Assembly (NCBI GenBank): GCA_012513225.1
Contig: JAAZCQ010000020.1
Coordinates: 1-64,000 of the forward strand
From: Erysipelotrichaceae bacterium
GTDB taxonomy: Bacteria; Bacillota_I; Bacilli_A; Erysipelotrichales; Erysipelotrichaceae
Direction: 5' to 3'
DNA length: 64,000 nucleotides
Shown: positions 7,409 to 16,487 of the stretch, piece after piece
How positions within the stretch are numbered: position 1 is the stretch's first letter
Layout of the letters: every line of letters begins with the position of its first letter
The notes under the pieces: generated by a model
Databases searched by the model: none
Seen by the model: only the letters and a program-made list of their open reading frames with translations
Told to the model about the DNA's origin: nothing
Translations under genes and position numbers: made by a program

Positions 7409-7417
7409 TGATATAAT
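7409..7417 (+). promoter_or_regulatory. Extended -10 promoter directly ahead of the FemAB-like gene
   Basis: TG-A-TATAAT (7409-7417) has a perfect extended -10. The start codon at 7425 is only 8 bases later, so transcription should begin at or next to the ATG. Confidence 0.6.
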
Positions 7418-7424
7418 AATCTAT

Positions 7425-8444
7425 ATGGAATATATAAATTTAAATAAAACTGAATTTGATAAATATGCAAAAAATCATGCATTAAATAGTATTTTTCAAA
7501 ATTCAAGTTGGGCAAATACAAAATCAAATTGGAAACCTTTATATGTTGGAGTAAAAAAGGATGGAAATATAATAGGAGGTGCTTTGGTTCTATTAAGAAG
7601 GCTTCCATTAAATTTTACTTTTGCATATATTCCTAGAGGACCTTTATTAGATTATAGTGATGAACAATTATGCGGATTTTTCTTTAAAAATTTAAAAAAA
7701 CAATTATTAAAAGAGAAAGTACTACTTTGTAAAATTGATCCTAATATAGTAATTGATGAAATTGATTTTAAAGATAAAGAATTAATCACTAATATTAAAA
7801 ATGATGAATTGGTAAATCAATTAAAGCAATATGGACTTAAACATCTTGGGTATACTTTATTAATTAAAGATACAATTCAACCACGAATACAACTTGAATT
7901 ATTAACAGAAGATTATGAAAATACAATCCCTAAAAAAACAATGAAAAAAATAAGAAATAGTTATAATAAAGGTGTTGTAATCGTAAATGAGAAAAGCAAT
8001 GTTGAAAGCTTAACAAAGATGATAGAGTTTACAAAAACTAGGCATAATATTAATTTACGAAATAATGAATATTTTAAAAATTTAATTAATTCATTTGAAG
8101 AAGATGCCTGTGTATTAAGTGCATATTTACAAGATCAACTTGTAAGTTCATGTTTACTAGTTAAATCTAAAAATACTACTGAAATATTATACTCAGGTTA
8201 TGATGATGAATATAAACACTGTAATTCTACTTATCCACTTAGATATGAGGCTATAAAGTGGGCAAAGGATCATGGTTGTAAATACTTTAACTTTGGTGGA
8301 GTTGAAGGCACATTAGATGATGGCTTAACTGTATTTAAATCAAGTTTTAATCCCAAGATAAAAATATATATCGGTGAATTTAATCTTTATACTATACCTT
8401 TAATTAGTAATATCTTTGAATTATTGTTTAAAAAATATAAATAG
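7425..8444 (+). CDS. FemAB-family aminoacyltransferase (peptidoglycan cross-bridge type)
   Basis: 339 residues. The N-terminal part (SIFQNSSWANTKSNW, then IPRGPLLDY) and C-terminal part (YNKGV, LRYEAIKWAKDHGCKYFNFGGVEGT) match the two GNAT-like domains of FemA/FemB/MurM. These cytoplasmic enzymes move amino acids from aminoacyl-tRNA to lipid II, making peptide bridges. No Shine-Dalgarno precedes the ATG; a TATAAT box lies 8 bases before it, suggesting a leaderless transcript. A coiled-coil arm seen in staphylococcal FemA is not evident. Which amino acid is added cannot be told. Confidence 0.85.
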   Translation: MEYINLNKTEFDKYAKNHALNSIFQNSSWANTKSNWKPLYVGVKKDGNIIGGALVLLRRLPLNFTFAYIPRGPLLDYSDEQLCGFFFKNLKKQLLKEKVLLCKIDPNIVIDEIDFKDKELITNIKNDELVNQLKQYGLKHLGYTLLIKDTIQPRIQLELLTEDYENTIPKKTMKKIRNSYNKGVVIVNEKSNVESLTKMIEFTKTRHNINLRNNEYFKNLINSFEEDACVLSAYLQDQLVSSCLLVKSKNTTEILYSGYDDEYKHCNSTYPLRYEAIKWAKDHGCKYFNFGGVEGTLDDGLTVFKSSFNPKIKIYIGEFNLYTIPLISNIFELLFKKYK

Positions 8445-8459
8445 TTTAGGAGAATAAGT

Positions 8460-9251
8460 ATGAAAATAAAGAAGTTTGATTTTATATTTGTATTATTATG
8501 TCTATTATTAATAGTAATAGGAAGTTTTTACGATTTTCAAATCTCTGCATTTTTATTTAATCCAGGTAGTTTGTTTGGAAAAATCTTAGCTGTATATGGA
8601 ATGTATCCCGCATACTTATTTTTGTTTGTAGTGTGTTTATATTTATTTTTCAATTTTAAAGAAATAATATATAAAATAATTGGTATTTTAATATATTTAT
8701 ATTTAATATACGATTGTTTACAAGCTAATTATAAATATGGATTAAATATAAATATATTTTTATCTGTTATTATATTAGTTTTAATATACATCGTGCCATC
8801 TTACTATTTATATAAATATTTAAATACAAAACAAAGTGAACAAATTAATAAATTAATAATATTTATGTTTGTTTATATAATTTTACAAGTAATAGTTATA
8901 AATATACTTAAAGTCATTTGGTTAAGGCCAAGAATGATTCTAATTTCCACTAATGAAAATTATAGTTTTTTACCATGGTATAAGTTTGGAAAATATTTAA
9001 AAGATGTTTCTATGGATTTATTTAGATCTTTTCCAAGTGGACATACTTCTTCAGCAACAACTATTTTATTAATAAAACATATGTCAAATAGTAAGTATAA
9101 TAATGTTTTAGTAGCAATATTCATTATTATTGTCGCTGTTTCTAGATTAATTATTGGAGCACATTTTTTAACTGATGTTGCATTTGGTGCACTAATTTCA
9201 TTTTTATTATATAAATTAGTATACAAATATGTGTATTTAAATATAAAATAG
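8460..9251 (+). CDS. PAP2-family membrane phosphatase
   Basis: 263 residues with about six hydrophobic helices. The three-part phosphatase signature is complete: KVIWLRPR (K-x-x-x-x-RP type), PSGHTSS and SRLIIGAHFLTD. The active site would face outside, as in undecaprenyl-diphosphate or phosphatidylglycerophosphate phosphatases. It lies 15 bases after the FemAB-like gene with its own TTAGGAG site, hinting at a wall or lipid carrier role. The exact substrate is unknown. Confidence 0.85.
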   Translation: MKIKKFDFIFVLLCLLLIVIGSFYDFQISAFLFNPGSLFGKILAVYGMYPAYLFLFVVCLYLFFNFKEIIYKIIGILIYLYLIYDCLQANYKYGLNINIFLSVIILVLIYIVPSYYLYKYLNTKQSEQINKLIIFMFVYIILQVIVINILKVIWLRPRMILISTNENYSFLPWYKFGKYLKDVSMDLFRSFPSGHTSSATTILLIKHMSNSKYNNVLVAIFIIIVAVSRLIIGAHFLTDVAFGALISFLLYKLVYKYVYLNIK

Positions 9252-9262
9252 GGTTTTAATTA

Positions 9263-9304
9263 TGTGAATATGTGTGAAATGAGTAGATTTCATTGTATTT
9301 TCAC
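9263..9304 (+). promoter_or_regulatory. Nested inverted and direct repeats, candidate operator
   Basis: TGTGAA occurs at 9263-9268 and again at 9273-9278 (10-base step), its complement TTCACA at 9299-9304, and TGAAAT (9275-9280) mirrors ATTTCA (9287-9292) around GAGTAG. The block overlaps the -35 region of the next gene. There is no T-run, so it is not a good terminator. Half-sites resemble TTGTGAA of Rex-like operators, but the arrangement differs. Confidence 0.4.
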
Positions 9305-9320
9305 ATTCTAGAATTAGAAT
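9293..9320 (+). promoter_or_regulatory. Probable promoter of the zinc-ribbon membrane gene
   Basis: TTGTAT at 9293-9298 and TAGAAT at 9315-9320, 16 bases apart. The -10 ends 6 bases before the ATG at 9327. Confidence 0.45.
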
Positions 9321-9326
9321 AATATT

Positions 9327-9743
9327 ATGATAAAAGGAATTGTGAATAAATTAAAAGAAACATTTAATGATATTATGAAGGGTCGCTATGGTAGCGATCA
9401 TCTTAATGTCGTTTTAGTTGGAGTAGGGTTTATTTTTTGGATAATAAATCTATTTTTAAAAAATTCTGCATTAGTTCTTCTAACAAATATTATGGTTATA
9501 TATGCATTGTATAGAAGCTTATCTAAAAACATATGGATAAGACAAAAAGAAAATTTAAGATTTTTAGATCTTACAAAAAATTTCAGGAACAAATTAAAAA
9601 TATTTAAATTGAATTTAACTGATAAAAATTTTAAATATTTTATTTGTCCTAATTGTAAACAAATGGTTAAAGTTCCAAAAGGGAAAGGAAAAATAGAAAT
9701 AAGCTGTCCAAGATGTAATACCAAATTTGATAGAAGAAGCTAA
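9327..9743 (+). CDS. Small membrane protein with C-terminal zinc ribbon
   Basis: 138 residues. Two hydrophobic helices (about residues 28-45 and 49-66) are followed by a basic linker and a zinc ribbon with two Cys pairs (CPNCKQ at about 111 and CPRCNT at about 128). Proteins of this build are common in Firmicutes without known function. The ATG at 9327 has no Shine-Dalgarno and sits where transcription should begin; an in-frame GTG at 9342 follows AAAAGGA at only 3 bases, so the start is uncertain. It stands alone between a candidate operator and a terminator. Confidence 0.75.
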   Translation: MIKGIVNKLKETFNDIMKGRYGSDHLNVVLVGVGFIFWIINLFLKNSALVLLTNIMVIYALYRSLSKNIWIRQKENLRFLDLTKNFRNKLKIFKLNLTDKNFKYFICPNCKQMVKVPKGKGKIEISCPRCNTKFDRRS

Positions 9744-9772
9744 AGATAAATGAAAACAACATTTATCTTTTT
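9742..9772. terminator. Bidirectional terminator between converging genes
   Basis: AAAGATAAATG / CATTTATCTTT with a 7-base loop and flanking A and T runs. It serves the zinc-ribbon gene on + and the glucosidase on -. Confidence 0.75.
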
Positions 9773-9790
9773 AAATGTTGTTTATACTCT

Positions 9791-11443
9791 TTAATTAATT
9801 AAATATATATGAGCTTCAAAAGGTTCTAATAGCATTTCTTTAACTAAGTTTTTTGGTTTATAATTGCTCAATATGTGTTTAAATTTATATTTATCCTTTA
9901 AAATAATACTTCTTTTTTTCTTATCTAAATTAATCATTATAAGCATTCTCTCATTATTATATTCTCTAATGTATGCAATTATATGTGGATGTTCTTTTTG
10001 TATTTCTAAAAAACTTCCATAAATTAAAGATGGATAATTTTTTCTTAAAGAAATACATTTTTTATAAAAGTTTAAAATAGAATCTTTATCATTTAAATTA
10101 TCTTCTATATTAATTTTTTTATAATTTGGATTTAAATACATCCAAGGTTCAACATTACTAAATCCTGCATAATTTTCTTTACTCCAATGAATAGGGGTCC
10201 TTGCATTATCTCTAGTAACATAACTTGATATCTTCTTTGCGATAAATTTAGGAACATGTAACATCCTTGTCATTGCTTCATAGCTATTAAAGCATTCTGG
10301 ATCTTTCCAGTCTTTATATTTTAATTTTGGATTGGTCATTCCTATTTCTTCACCCTGATATATAAATGGACTTCCATATAAGGTGAAGTTATATAATGCT
10401 AAAGCTTTACTACTTTCTTTATGGTATTTTTTAATATCACCATATCTTTCTATATGCCTTTTATGGTCATGATTAGATAAGTAGTTACCTAAATATCCAC
10501 CGTTTTCATACATCGATTCTTGCCATAAGGAAGTAATATTTTTAAAATCTTTTATACTAAATCTATATCCTTTTCTAAAATCATACTTACCTAATTCACC
10601 ATAACCAAGCATTGCAAGATCAAATTGGAAAGTCATATGTAATTCTTTATTCTCTTTTTTTGTATAATTTATAGCTATTTCTGGTTTTACAAGAACTGCT
10701 TCACCAAGTCCAAGTGCATCATATGGAGTTAGGACTTTTTCATTCATCTCTTTTAAATATTTATCTACATTTTTGCCATCAATAATATAATCATCAGGGA
10801 ATTGCAAGCCTTTTAAATGTGGGTTTTTATCAGGTAATCCTTCTTTTTTATCTATAGTGTTAATTACATCCATTCTAAAACCACAGATACCCTTATTTAA
10901 ATAAAACTTCATTACATTATAAATACTATTTCTTACCTCTATATTAGCCCAATTAAGATCAGCTTGTGTAGCAGAAAAACTTGCTAGATAATAATAATCA
11001 TCTTGTTTAACCCAAGAGCTATTACCGAAGAAACTAAGCCAATTATTAATATTTTCTTTTTTTTCAAAAAAATAATAATCTCTATATTTACTATTTTTAT
11101 CTTTTATAGCTTCTAAAAACCATTGGTGACTTGTACTAGTATGATTAGCTACCAAGTCCATAATAATTTCTATATTTCTTTTTTTTGCTTCTAAAATCAA
11201 TTCATCAAAATCTTCCATGGAGCCATATTCTTCATTTATTGAATAATAATCAACAACATCATATCCATAATCATCATTATTTGTTTTATAGATTGGACTC
11301 AACCAAATTGCATCAATTCCTAAATTTTTTAAGTAATCTAGCTTTTGTATTATTCCTTGAATATCACCAATCCCATCATTATTGCTATCTTTAAAAGATC
11401 TAGGCCATATTTGATAAAATATTGAATTCTTATAATCAATCAT
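9791..11443 (-). CDS. GH13 alpha-glucosidase (oligo-1,6-glucosidase / trehalose-6-phosphate hydrolase type)
   Basis: 550 residues, the standard length. The start IFYQIWPRSFKDSNNDGIGDIQGI and the motifs DLVANHTS (about 96-103), GFRMDVIN (nucleophile Asp192), GLGEAV (acid/base Glu248) and SNHDH (Asp326) complete the GH13 subfamily 31 set. It hydrolyses small alpha-glucosides in the cytoplasm; the choice between MalL and TreC types cannot be made from sequence alone, and no sugar importer lies alongside. AGGAAG precedes the ATG, which overlaps the rhomboid stop codon by four bases (ATGA), so rhomboid and glucosidase are co-transcribed. Confidence 0.88.
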   Translation of the reverse strand: MIDYKNSIFYQIWPRSFKDSNNDGIGDIQGIIQKLDYLKNLGIDAIWLSPIYKTNNDDYGYDVVDYYSINEEYGSMEDFDELILEAKKRNIEIIMDLVANHTSTSHQWFLEAIKDKNSKYRDYYFFEKKENINNWLSFFGNSSWVKQDDYYYLASFSATQADLNWANIEVRNSIYNVMKFYLNKGICGFRMDVINTIDKKEGLPDKNPHLKGLQFPDDYIIDGKNVDKYLKEMNEKVLTPYDALGLGEAVLVKPEIAINYTKKENKELHMTFQFDLAMLGYGELGKYDFRKGYRFSIKDFKNITSLWQESMYENGGYLGNYLSNHDHKRHIERYGDIKKYHKESSKALALYNFTLYGSPFIYQGEEIGMTNPKLKYKDWKDPECFNSYEAMTRMLHVPKFIAKKISSYVTRDNARTPIHWSKENYAGFSNVEPWMYLNPNYKKINIEDNLNDKDSILNFYKKCISLRKNYPSLIYGSFLEIQKEHPHIIAYIREYNNERMLIMINLDKKKRSIILKDKYKFKHILSNYKPKNLVKEMLLEPFEAHIYLIN

Positions 11444-12006
11444 TTGTTATTCTTCCTAAATGTTAATCCTATAAATGCCCCGACAGTTCCACCAACTATA
11501 TGAGTTAATTGAGAAATGTTATCTTGTATAGTTAAGCCTTGGAACACTTGTTCTCCTATGTAAATTATTGCAACAATAATTAAAGTTAAAGGAATTCCTT
11601 CTTTATCTCCAGTAATTGATGCCAATAAAATAAATGCAAAAACAACACCACTAGCACCAAGTAATATAGTATTAAAAAGAAGAATATGTACTATTCCTGT
11701 AACAAATGCAACAATCAAAATAATATAAAGCAAATTCTTGCTTCCATATTTTTCTTCAAGCATTGGTCCAACCAATAGTAAAAGAAGCATATTATTAGCG
11801 TAATGCTCCATATTGATATGACCTAATACATGTCCAAATAATCTAATATAAAAAAATGGGCTTAACATATTCCCTCTATAAACACTAAAAAATGCTAAAG
11901 TAGAGCGTCCTTTGGTGAGATAGCTTAGTAATAAAACTAATGCACTTAAACCAGCAAAGGTAAGTATAACTGGTGAATTGTATTTAATAGATTTAATAGT
12001 TTTCAT
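11440..12006 (-). CDS. Rhomboid-family intramembrane serine protease
   Basis: 188 residues with six hydrophobic helices. Catalytic Ser119 is in GASG, His169 in the last helix (LTHIVGG), and the oxyanion segment GHINMEHYANN is present. The start at 12006 is chosen over an ATG two codons upstream because AGAGG lies at the right distance (6-8 bases). Rhomboids cut single-pass membrane proteins inside the bilayer; the substrate here is unknown. It leads the two-gene operon with the glucosidase. Confidence 0.88.
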   Translation of the reverse strand: MKTIKSIKYNSPVILTFAGLSALVLLLSYLTKGRSTLAFFSVYRGNMLSPFFYIRLFGHVLGHINMEHYANNMLLLLLVGPMLEEKYGSKNLLYIILIVAFVTGIVHILLFNTILLGASGVVFAFILLASITGDKEGIPLTLIIVAIIYIGEQVFQGLTIQDNISQLTHIVGGTVGAFIGLTFRKNNK

Positions 12007-12154
12007 AAACATCCTCTAGATATTAATATAATAAATATATCTATCTTTCTACTTATATATTATTCTAATATATTTAGTAATAAATTTCTTTAGAAGTGGT
12101 TTAAATACCAAATTATTTTATTATAAAGTATAATTGTTTGTAGAGGTAATTAGT

Positions 12155-12907
12155 ATGAGCAAAAATAAACCCATAGAAAACAGCTCTCTTATTGAAGCTA
12201 TAAATAATTTAAAATTAAACCCCAATAAGATTTCAGAAAATATGTTTTTTAGTGAATTGAAAAAAGCGAAATTTATTATTCCTGTAAAATTTAATAAACA
12301 GCCTACAGTTGATGATAATAATAATTATGTATTTGATAAAGATGTGTCAATTAATTTGATTTTAATTAAAGATTTAAAAGATACTTATTATTATCCAGCT
12401 TTTTTAGATTATGGCTCATTTAAAACGTGGAATAAAAATGTAGAATTATCAAACATAATAACAGATTATCAAGGTTATCATCAGTTTCTAAATTCTGAAT
12501 CTAACAAAGCTAAAGGAGTAGCTATAGATCCATTTGGTTTAAATATTATTTGTAGTAAAGAATTAATAGATGATTTAGTAGACGGTAATATGAATAAAAT
12601 AAATATTGATGATAAACCAATAATCAGTAACCCTAAAATTTATCCAACTTCTATGGTAAATGCGTTATATGATTACTTAAAAGAAAATAAAAATGTTAAT
12701 AAAGTTTTCTTAAAAACATTAGTATATCCAGATAATATGAAATTTTTAATAATTGTTGATAAAGATTGTGATGATAGTATATTTATAAATCTTAGAGAAA
12801 TAGCTTTTCCTTTTAGTAAGGGAGTAGAATTAGTGTTTATTAATATTAATGAAGAAATGGCAATTAATGCAATTAAAGAAAGGGATATACCATTTTTTGA
12901 AAGATAA
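12155..12907 (+). CDS. SseB-family protein
   Basis: 250 residues from ATG 12155, selected because AGAGGT lies 7 bases upstream; an in-frame TTG at 12134 has none. The N-terminal half carries the SseB fold (LKKAKFIIPV, FPAFLDYGSFKTW-like) and the C-terminal half the SseB C-terminal domain (GLNIICSKELIDDL, VYPDNMKFLIIVDKDCDD). In E. coli SseB gives serine tolerance, and in Gram-positives its role is unknown. The next gene begins 2 bases later. Confidence 0.75.
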   Translation: MSKNKPIENSSLIEAINNLKLNPNKISENMFFSELKKAKFIIPVKFNKQPTVDDNNNYVFDKDVSINLILIKDLKDTYYYPAFLDYGSFKTWNKNVELSNIITDYQGYHQFLNSESNKAKGVAIDPFGLNIICSKELIDDLVDGNMNKINIDDKPIISNPKIYPTSMVNALYDYLKENKNVNKVFLKTLVYPDNMKFLIIVDKDCDDSIFINLREIAFPFSKGVELVFININEEMAINAIKERDIPFFER

Positions 12908-12909
12908 AT

Positions 12910-13701
12910 ATGATTGTTAGAAGGATAGAAGTAGTAAAATTAAATGATGCTATTGAATTAATTAAACGTGTTTTTGAAGAGTTTGAATATTTTGACTATG
13001 ACCAAGAAGGAATTAATAATTTTTATAAATCAATAGAATTAGAAACTTTACTTAAAGAAATTAACAATGAAAATTTAAAATTAATTGGAACCTTTGAAAA
13101 AAAGGTCTTAACAGGAGTATTAGGCTATAAAGATAATAGAATTGTATTATTTTATGTTGACTATGATTATCAAGGTCATGGTATGGGTAAAGCATTATTA
13201 CAGCATTACTTAGAAGAATCTAAGTTTAAAGGAATAAGGCAAGTAGTAGTAAATTCTACTTTATTGGTAGAAGAGATTTTTGAAAAATATGGATTTTATA
13301 AAACTGGTGAAGCTATAAAAGAAAATGGTATTACATATGTTCCAATGGCGTACATATTAGCAAATGTTGCATTAGGAAGTTTTGTGAATGTTATTGTAGA
13401 TGCTCCTATAGGGATGATTCATCCTTATCTTCCTGATACCTTTTATAATGTAAACTTCGGCTTTATTAGTGATATTTTAAGTATTAATGAACAATTTCAA
13501 GAAGCTTATATTTATAATGTTTATGAACCAATTGAGTCATTTAATGGTACTGTAATAGGTATAATTCATTACAAAGATAGAGATAGTACTAAATGGATAG
13601 TATCTAATTCAATAGAGTTTGATAAAGATGATGTTATGAATGATTTAAGAGATCTTGAACAAGGTGTTGACTTAAAGTTTGAATGGTTAAATATTAATTG
13701 A
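12910..13701 (+). CDS. GNAT N-acetyltransferase with an extra C-terminal domain
   Basis: 263 residues. Residues 1-150 are a GNAT fold with the acetyl-CoA loop YQGHGMGKALL. The remaining 110 residues (from ILANVALGSFVNVIVDAP) form a second, beta-rich domain that I do not recognise and that is not part of standard GNATs. It follows the SseB gene after two bases, and the permease gene follows 7 bases on, so all belong to one operon. Substrate unknown. Confidence 0.75.
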   Translation: MIVRRIEVVKLNDAIELIKRVFEEFEYFDYDQEGINNFYKSIELETLLKEINNENLKLIGTFEKKVLTGVLGYKDNRIVLFYVDYDYQGHGMGKALLQHYLEESKFKGIRQVVVNSTLLVEEIFEKYGFYKTGEAIKENGITYVPMAYILANVALGSFVNVIVDAPIGMIHPYLPDTFYNVNFGFISDILSINEQFQEAYIYNVYEPIESFNGTVIGIIHYKDRDSTKWIVSNSIEFDKDDVMNDLRDLEQGVDLKFEWLNIN

Positions 13702-13708
13702 GGTTAAA

Positions 13709-14383
13709 ATGAATATAGTAAATTTTAAAAAAGCTTTTGTCCTAACTATTCCAGTATTTTTAGGCTATATATTTCTTGGAATGGCTTTTGGCATATTAGT
13801 AGTTACAAACGGTTTTAGTATAGATGTATCTTTTTTAAGTTCTTCATTAATCTATGCAGGCAGTATGCAATTTGCATTAATGGCATTCCTTAAAGAAAAT
13901 GCTTCTTTAATATCAATACTTGTTATGACTTTTTTTATTAATTCTAGACATATGTTCTATGGATTATCTTTAGTAGAAAGATACAATAATATGGGCAAAT
14001 TAAAACCATATATGATATTCTCTTTAACAGATGAAACCTATGCATTAATTTGCTCACTTAAAGGGAAAAAGGACTATGAAAATAATTCGATATTATTTTT
14101 AATTTCATTACTTAATCAGATATATTGGGTTATAGGAGGACTAATAGGAAGTATTGTAGGTAGTGTAATACCTTTTAATGCAACAGGGATTGATTTTGCT
14201 ATGACGGCTTTATTTGTTTCAATAGTAGTAGATCAATACAGAAATAGTGAAGATCACTTTCCTTTTTATGTTGGAATATTAAGTGGGATTATTTGTTTGA
14301 TTATATTTAAAGCAAATAACTTTTTATTACCGTCACTAATATTGAGTGTATTAATATTAATAATAAGGAATAAAAAGCTATGA
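13709..14383 (+). CDS. azlC: AzlC-family branched-chain amino acid exporter, large subunit
   Basis: 224 residues with several membrane helices. KAFVLTIPVFLGYIFLGMAFGILV, AGSMQFALMAF and SRHMFYGLSL are typical AzlC motifs. AzlC and AzlD together export branched-chain amino acids or analogues such as azaleucine. GAGG precedes the start. The gene overlaps azlD by four bases (ATGA), so the subunits are made together. Confidence 0.9.
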   Translation: MNIVNFKKAFVLTIPVFLGYIFLGMAFGILVVTNGFSIDVSFLSSSLIYAGSMQFALMAFLKENASLISILVMTFFINSRHMFYGLSLVERYNNMGKLKPYMIFSLTDETYALICSLKGKKDYENNSILFLISLLNQIYWVIGGLIGSIVGSVIPFNATGIDFAMTALFVSIVVDQYRNSEDHFPFYVGILSGIICLIIFKANNFLLPSLILSVLILIIRNKKL

Positions 14384-14697
14384 ATGTATATTTAGTTATC
14401 TTTTTAGTAGCATTAGTAACTATTACTTTAAGATACATTCCATTTTTAATATTTAAAGATGGAAAAGTTAGTAAAGAAATCAGTAAACTAGGTGAAGATT
14501 TGCCTATGGCAATTATGATTTTACTTGTCATATACTGTATTAAAGATGTAAATATAATAAAATCCTATCAAGGATTTGCAGATATTATAGCAATTTTAGT
14601 TGTTATAATAATCCATTATTATAAAAAAAATATTTTATTTACTATATTAGTTGGCACAGTAGTATATATGGTTTTGATACAATATATATTTATTTAA
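14380..14697 (+). CDS. azlD: AzlD-family branched-chain amino acid exporter, small subunit
   Basis: 105 residues, three to four membrane helices, with the AzlD features TLRYIPFLIF and LPMAIMILLVIYCI. The small size, AzlC just upstream and the ATGA overlap make the assignment firm. Confidence 0.88.
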   Translation: MNVYLVIFLVALVTITLRYIPFLIFKDGKVSKEISKLGEDLPMAIMILLVIYCIKDVNIIKSYQGFADIIAILVVIIIHYYKKNILFTILVGTVVYMVLIQYIFI

Positions 14698-14725
14698 ATA
14701 TTTAATGATAAAGGAGAAAATTATT

Positions 14726-15709
14726 ATGAGATTTGGAATTGTTGGTACTAATTTTGTTTCAGATATGTTTATGAAAGCTGCATCTTATGTTGAAGAAGTT
14801 AAGGTAGTTGGTGTTTGTAGTGGTAGAAAAGAGAATGCTATTAAATTTGCTTTAAAATATGATATAGAAAATATTTATGATGATTATATTTCTATGTTGG
14901 AATCAGGTGAAATAGAAGCTATTTATATTGCTACACCTAATGTAAATCATAAAAAAATGACATTAGAAGCATTAAAGAGAAAAGTACCAGTATTTTGTGA
15001 AAAACCTTTTGCAGTAAATGATAAAGAAGTGAAAGAAATGGTAGAATCATCTAAGAAAAATAATACATATTTACATAATGGAATAGTCCCTTTATATACT
15101 CAAAATTTACAAATAATAAAGGATAATTTGGAAAAAGTAGGTAAAATTAGAAAAGTTACTTTTTCATTTTGTAAGTATTCTTCTAGATATGATGCATATT
15201 TAAAAGGAGAAAACCCTACTACTTTTAGAAACGAGCTTGCTAATGGTTCAATTATGGACTTAGGAATATATGTTTTATCAGATGCCATTGCGTTATTTGG
15301 AAAACCTAAAAGTTTAAATGCTAGTGCTATCTTACTTGAAACTCAAGTAGATGCATGTGGAACAATAATACTATCTTATGATGAATTTGAGGTTGTTTTA
15401 TTACATTCAAAAGTAAGTGATACAGAGATTGTTTCAGAAATATCTGGAGAAAAAGGTATGATACACTTTGAAATTCCATCTTTAATAAATAAGGTTTACT
15501 TAACCTTAAAAGAAGATAATGTTAAAACACAGATTTCAATTGATAATGAATATCCATATATGTTTCAATTAAAAGATTTTGTAAAAAATGTTAAAGAAGG
15601 AAATATAGAGTCTAATAAAGTACCACATAGTTTGTCTATATTGATTCATGAAATTCTTACTGAAGCAAGAAAACAAAGTGGAGTAATATATAAGGAAGAT
15701 AATATCTAA
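14726..15709 (+). CDS. Gfo/Idh/MocA-family NAD(P)-dependent oxidoreductase
   Basis: 327 residues from ATG 14726; AAGGAGA 8 bases upstream decides the start (an in-frame ATG at 14705 lies before it). The Rossmann start RFGIVGTNFVS, the EKPFAVN motif (Lys binding the sugar and cofactor) and GSIMDLGIYVL in the C-terminal half are diagnostic. The family oxidises or reduces sugars, inositols or dihydrodiols; the substrate cannot be told. The SDR gene follows 10 bases later. Confidence 0.85.
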   Translation: MRFGIVGTNFVSDMFMKAASYVEEVKVVGVCSGRKENAIKFALKYDIENIYDDYISMLESGEIEAIYIATPNVNHKKMTLEALKRKVPVFCEKPFAVNDKEVKEMVESSKKNNTYLHNGIVPLYTQNLQIIKDNLEKVGKIRKVTFSFCKYSSRYDAYLKGENPTTFRNELANGSIMDLGIYVLSDAIALFGKPKSLNASAILLETQVDACGTIILSYDEFEVVLLHSKVSDTEIVSEISGEKGMIHFEIPSLINKVYLTLKEDNVKTQISIDNEYPYMFQLKDFVKNVKEGNIESNKVPHSLSILIHEILTEARKQSGVIYKEDNI

Positions 15710-15719
15710 GGTAAAAATT

Positions 15720-16487
15720 ATGAATACAGTATTAATTACAGGAACAACTAATGGATTAGGGAAGCTACTTGTTGAAAAGTTTGCACAAGATGGTTATAAC
15801 TTAGTTCTTGTTTCAAGAAGTGAAGAAAAATTATTAAAACAAAAAGAACAACTAAAAAATAATAATGTACATATAATAAGCTATGATCTTTCTAAAGAAG
15901 ATGCTTGTGATTACATAATTGATAATCTAAATGAAAATCAAATTAAAATTGATGTACTAGTAAATAATGTTGGCTTTGATTATGCAGATAAATTTATTGA
16001 TACACCATTTGAGGAGATAGATCAAATGATGACGACAATGATTGATTTGACTGTTAAATTGACTTACTCTTTATTAGTTCATATGTTAGAACAAAATAAA
16101 GGTAAAATAGTTAATGTTTCTAGTGTTGCAGGAAGAATACCTTTGCCTAATAATGTAATATATAGTGCTTGTAAATCATTTGTGTATATGTTTTCTAACG
16201 CTTTAGATATCGAGTTAAAAAATACTAATGTTAGTGTTAGTGTTATCTGCCCTGGACCTACAAAAACAAACTTTGCTAATAGAGCTAATTTGAATAATTC
16301 TTTATTGTTTAAATTTAATACAAAAAAACCTGAACCTGTCATTAATCATGCTTATAAGAAGATTAATAAGGGATCCAGGAATATTACTTATGGATTTATA
16401 AATAATATACAAATATACTTTTATAATGTTTTACCGAAAAAATTATTTGACGGATTAATAATAATGTTAACTAAGATTTCAAAATGA
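15720..16487 (+). CDS. Short-chain dehydrogenase/reductase (SDR)
   Basis: 255 residues. Cofactor loop [12 protein letters not shown], catalytic Ser in VNVSSVAG, and YSACK with Tyr and Lys complete the classical SDR set. The C-terminus ends in a hydrophobic patch ([21 protein letters not shown]), as in membrane-associated DltE/YqjQ-like SDRs. Substrate unknown. Its 3' end overlaps the convergent cysE gene by 17 bases. Confidence 0.85.
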   Translation: MNTVLITGTTNGLGKLLVEKFAQDGYNLVLVSRSEEKLLKQKEQLKNNNVHIISYDLSKEDACDYIIDNLNENQIKIDVLVNNVGFDYADKFIDTPFEEIDQMMTTMIDLTVKLTYSLLVHMLEQNKGKIVNVSSVAGRIPLPNNVIYSACKSFVYMFSNALDIELKNTNVSVSVICPGPTKTNFANRANLNNSLLFKFNTKKPEPVINHAYKKINKGSRNITYGFINNIQIYFYNVLPKKLFDGLIIMLTKISK

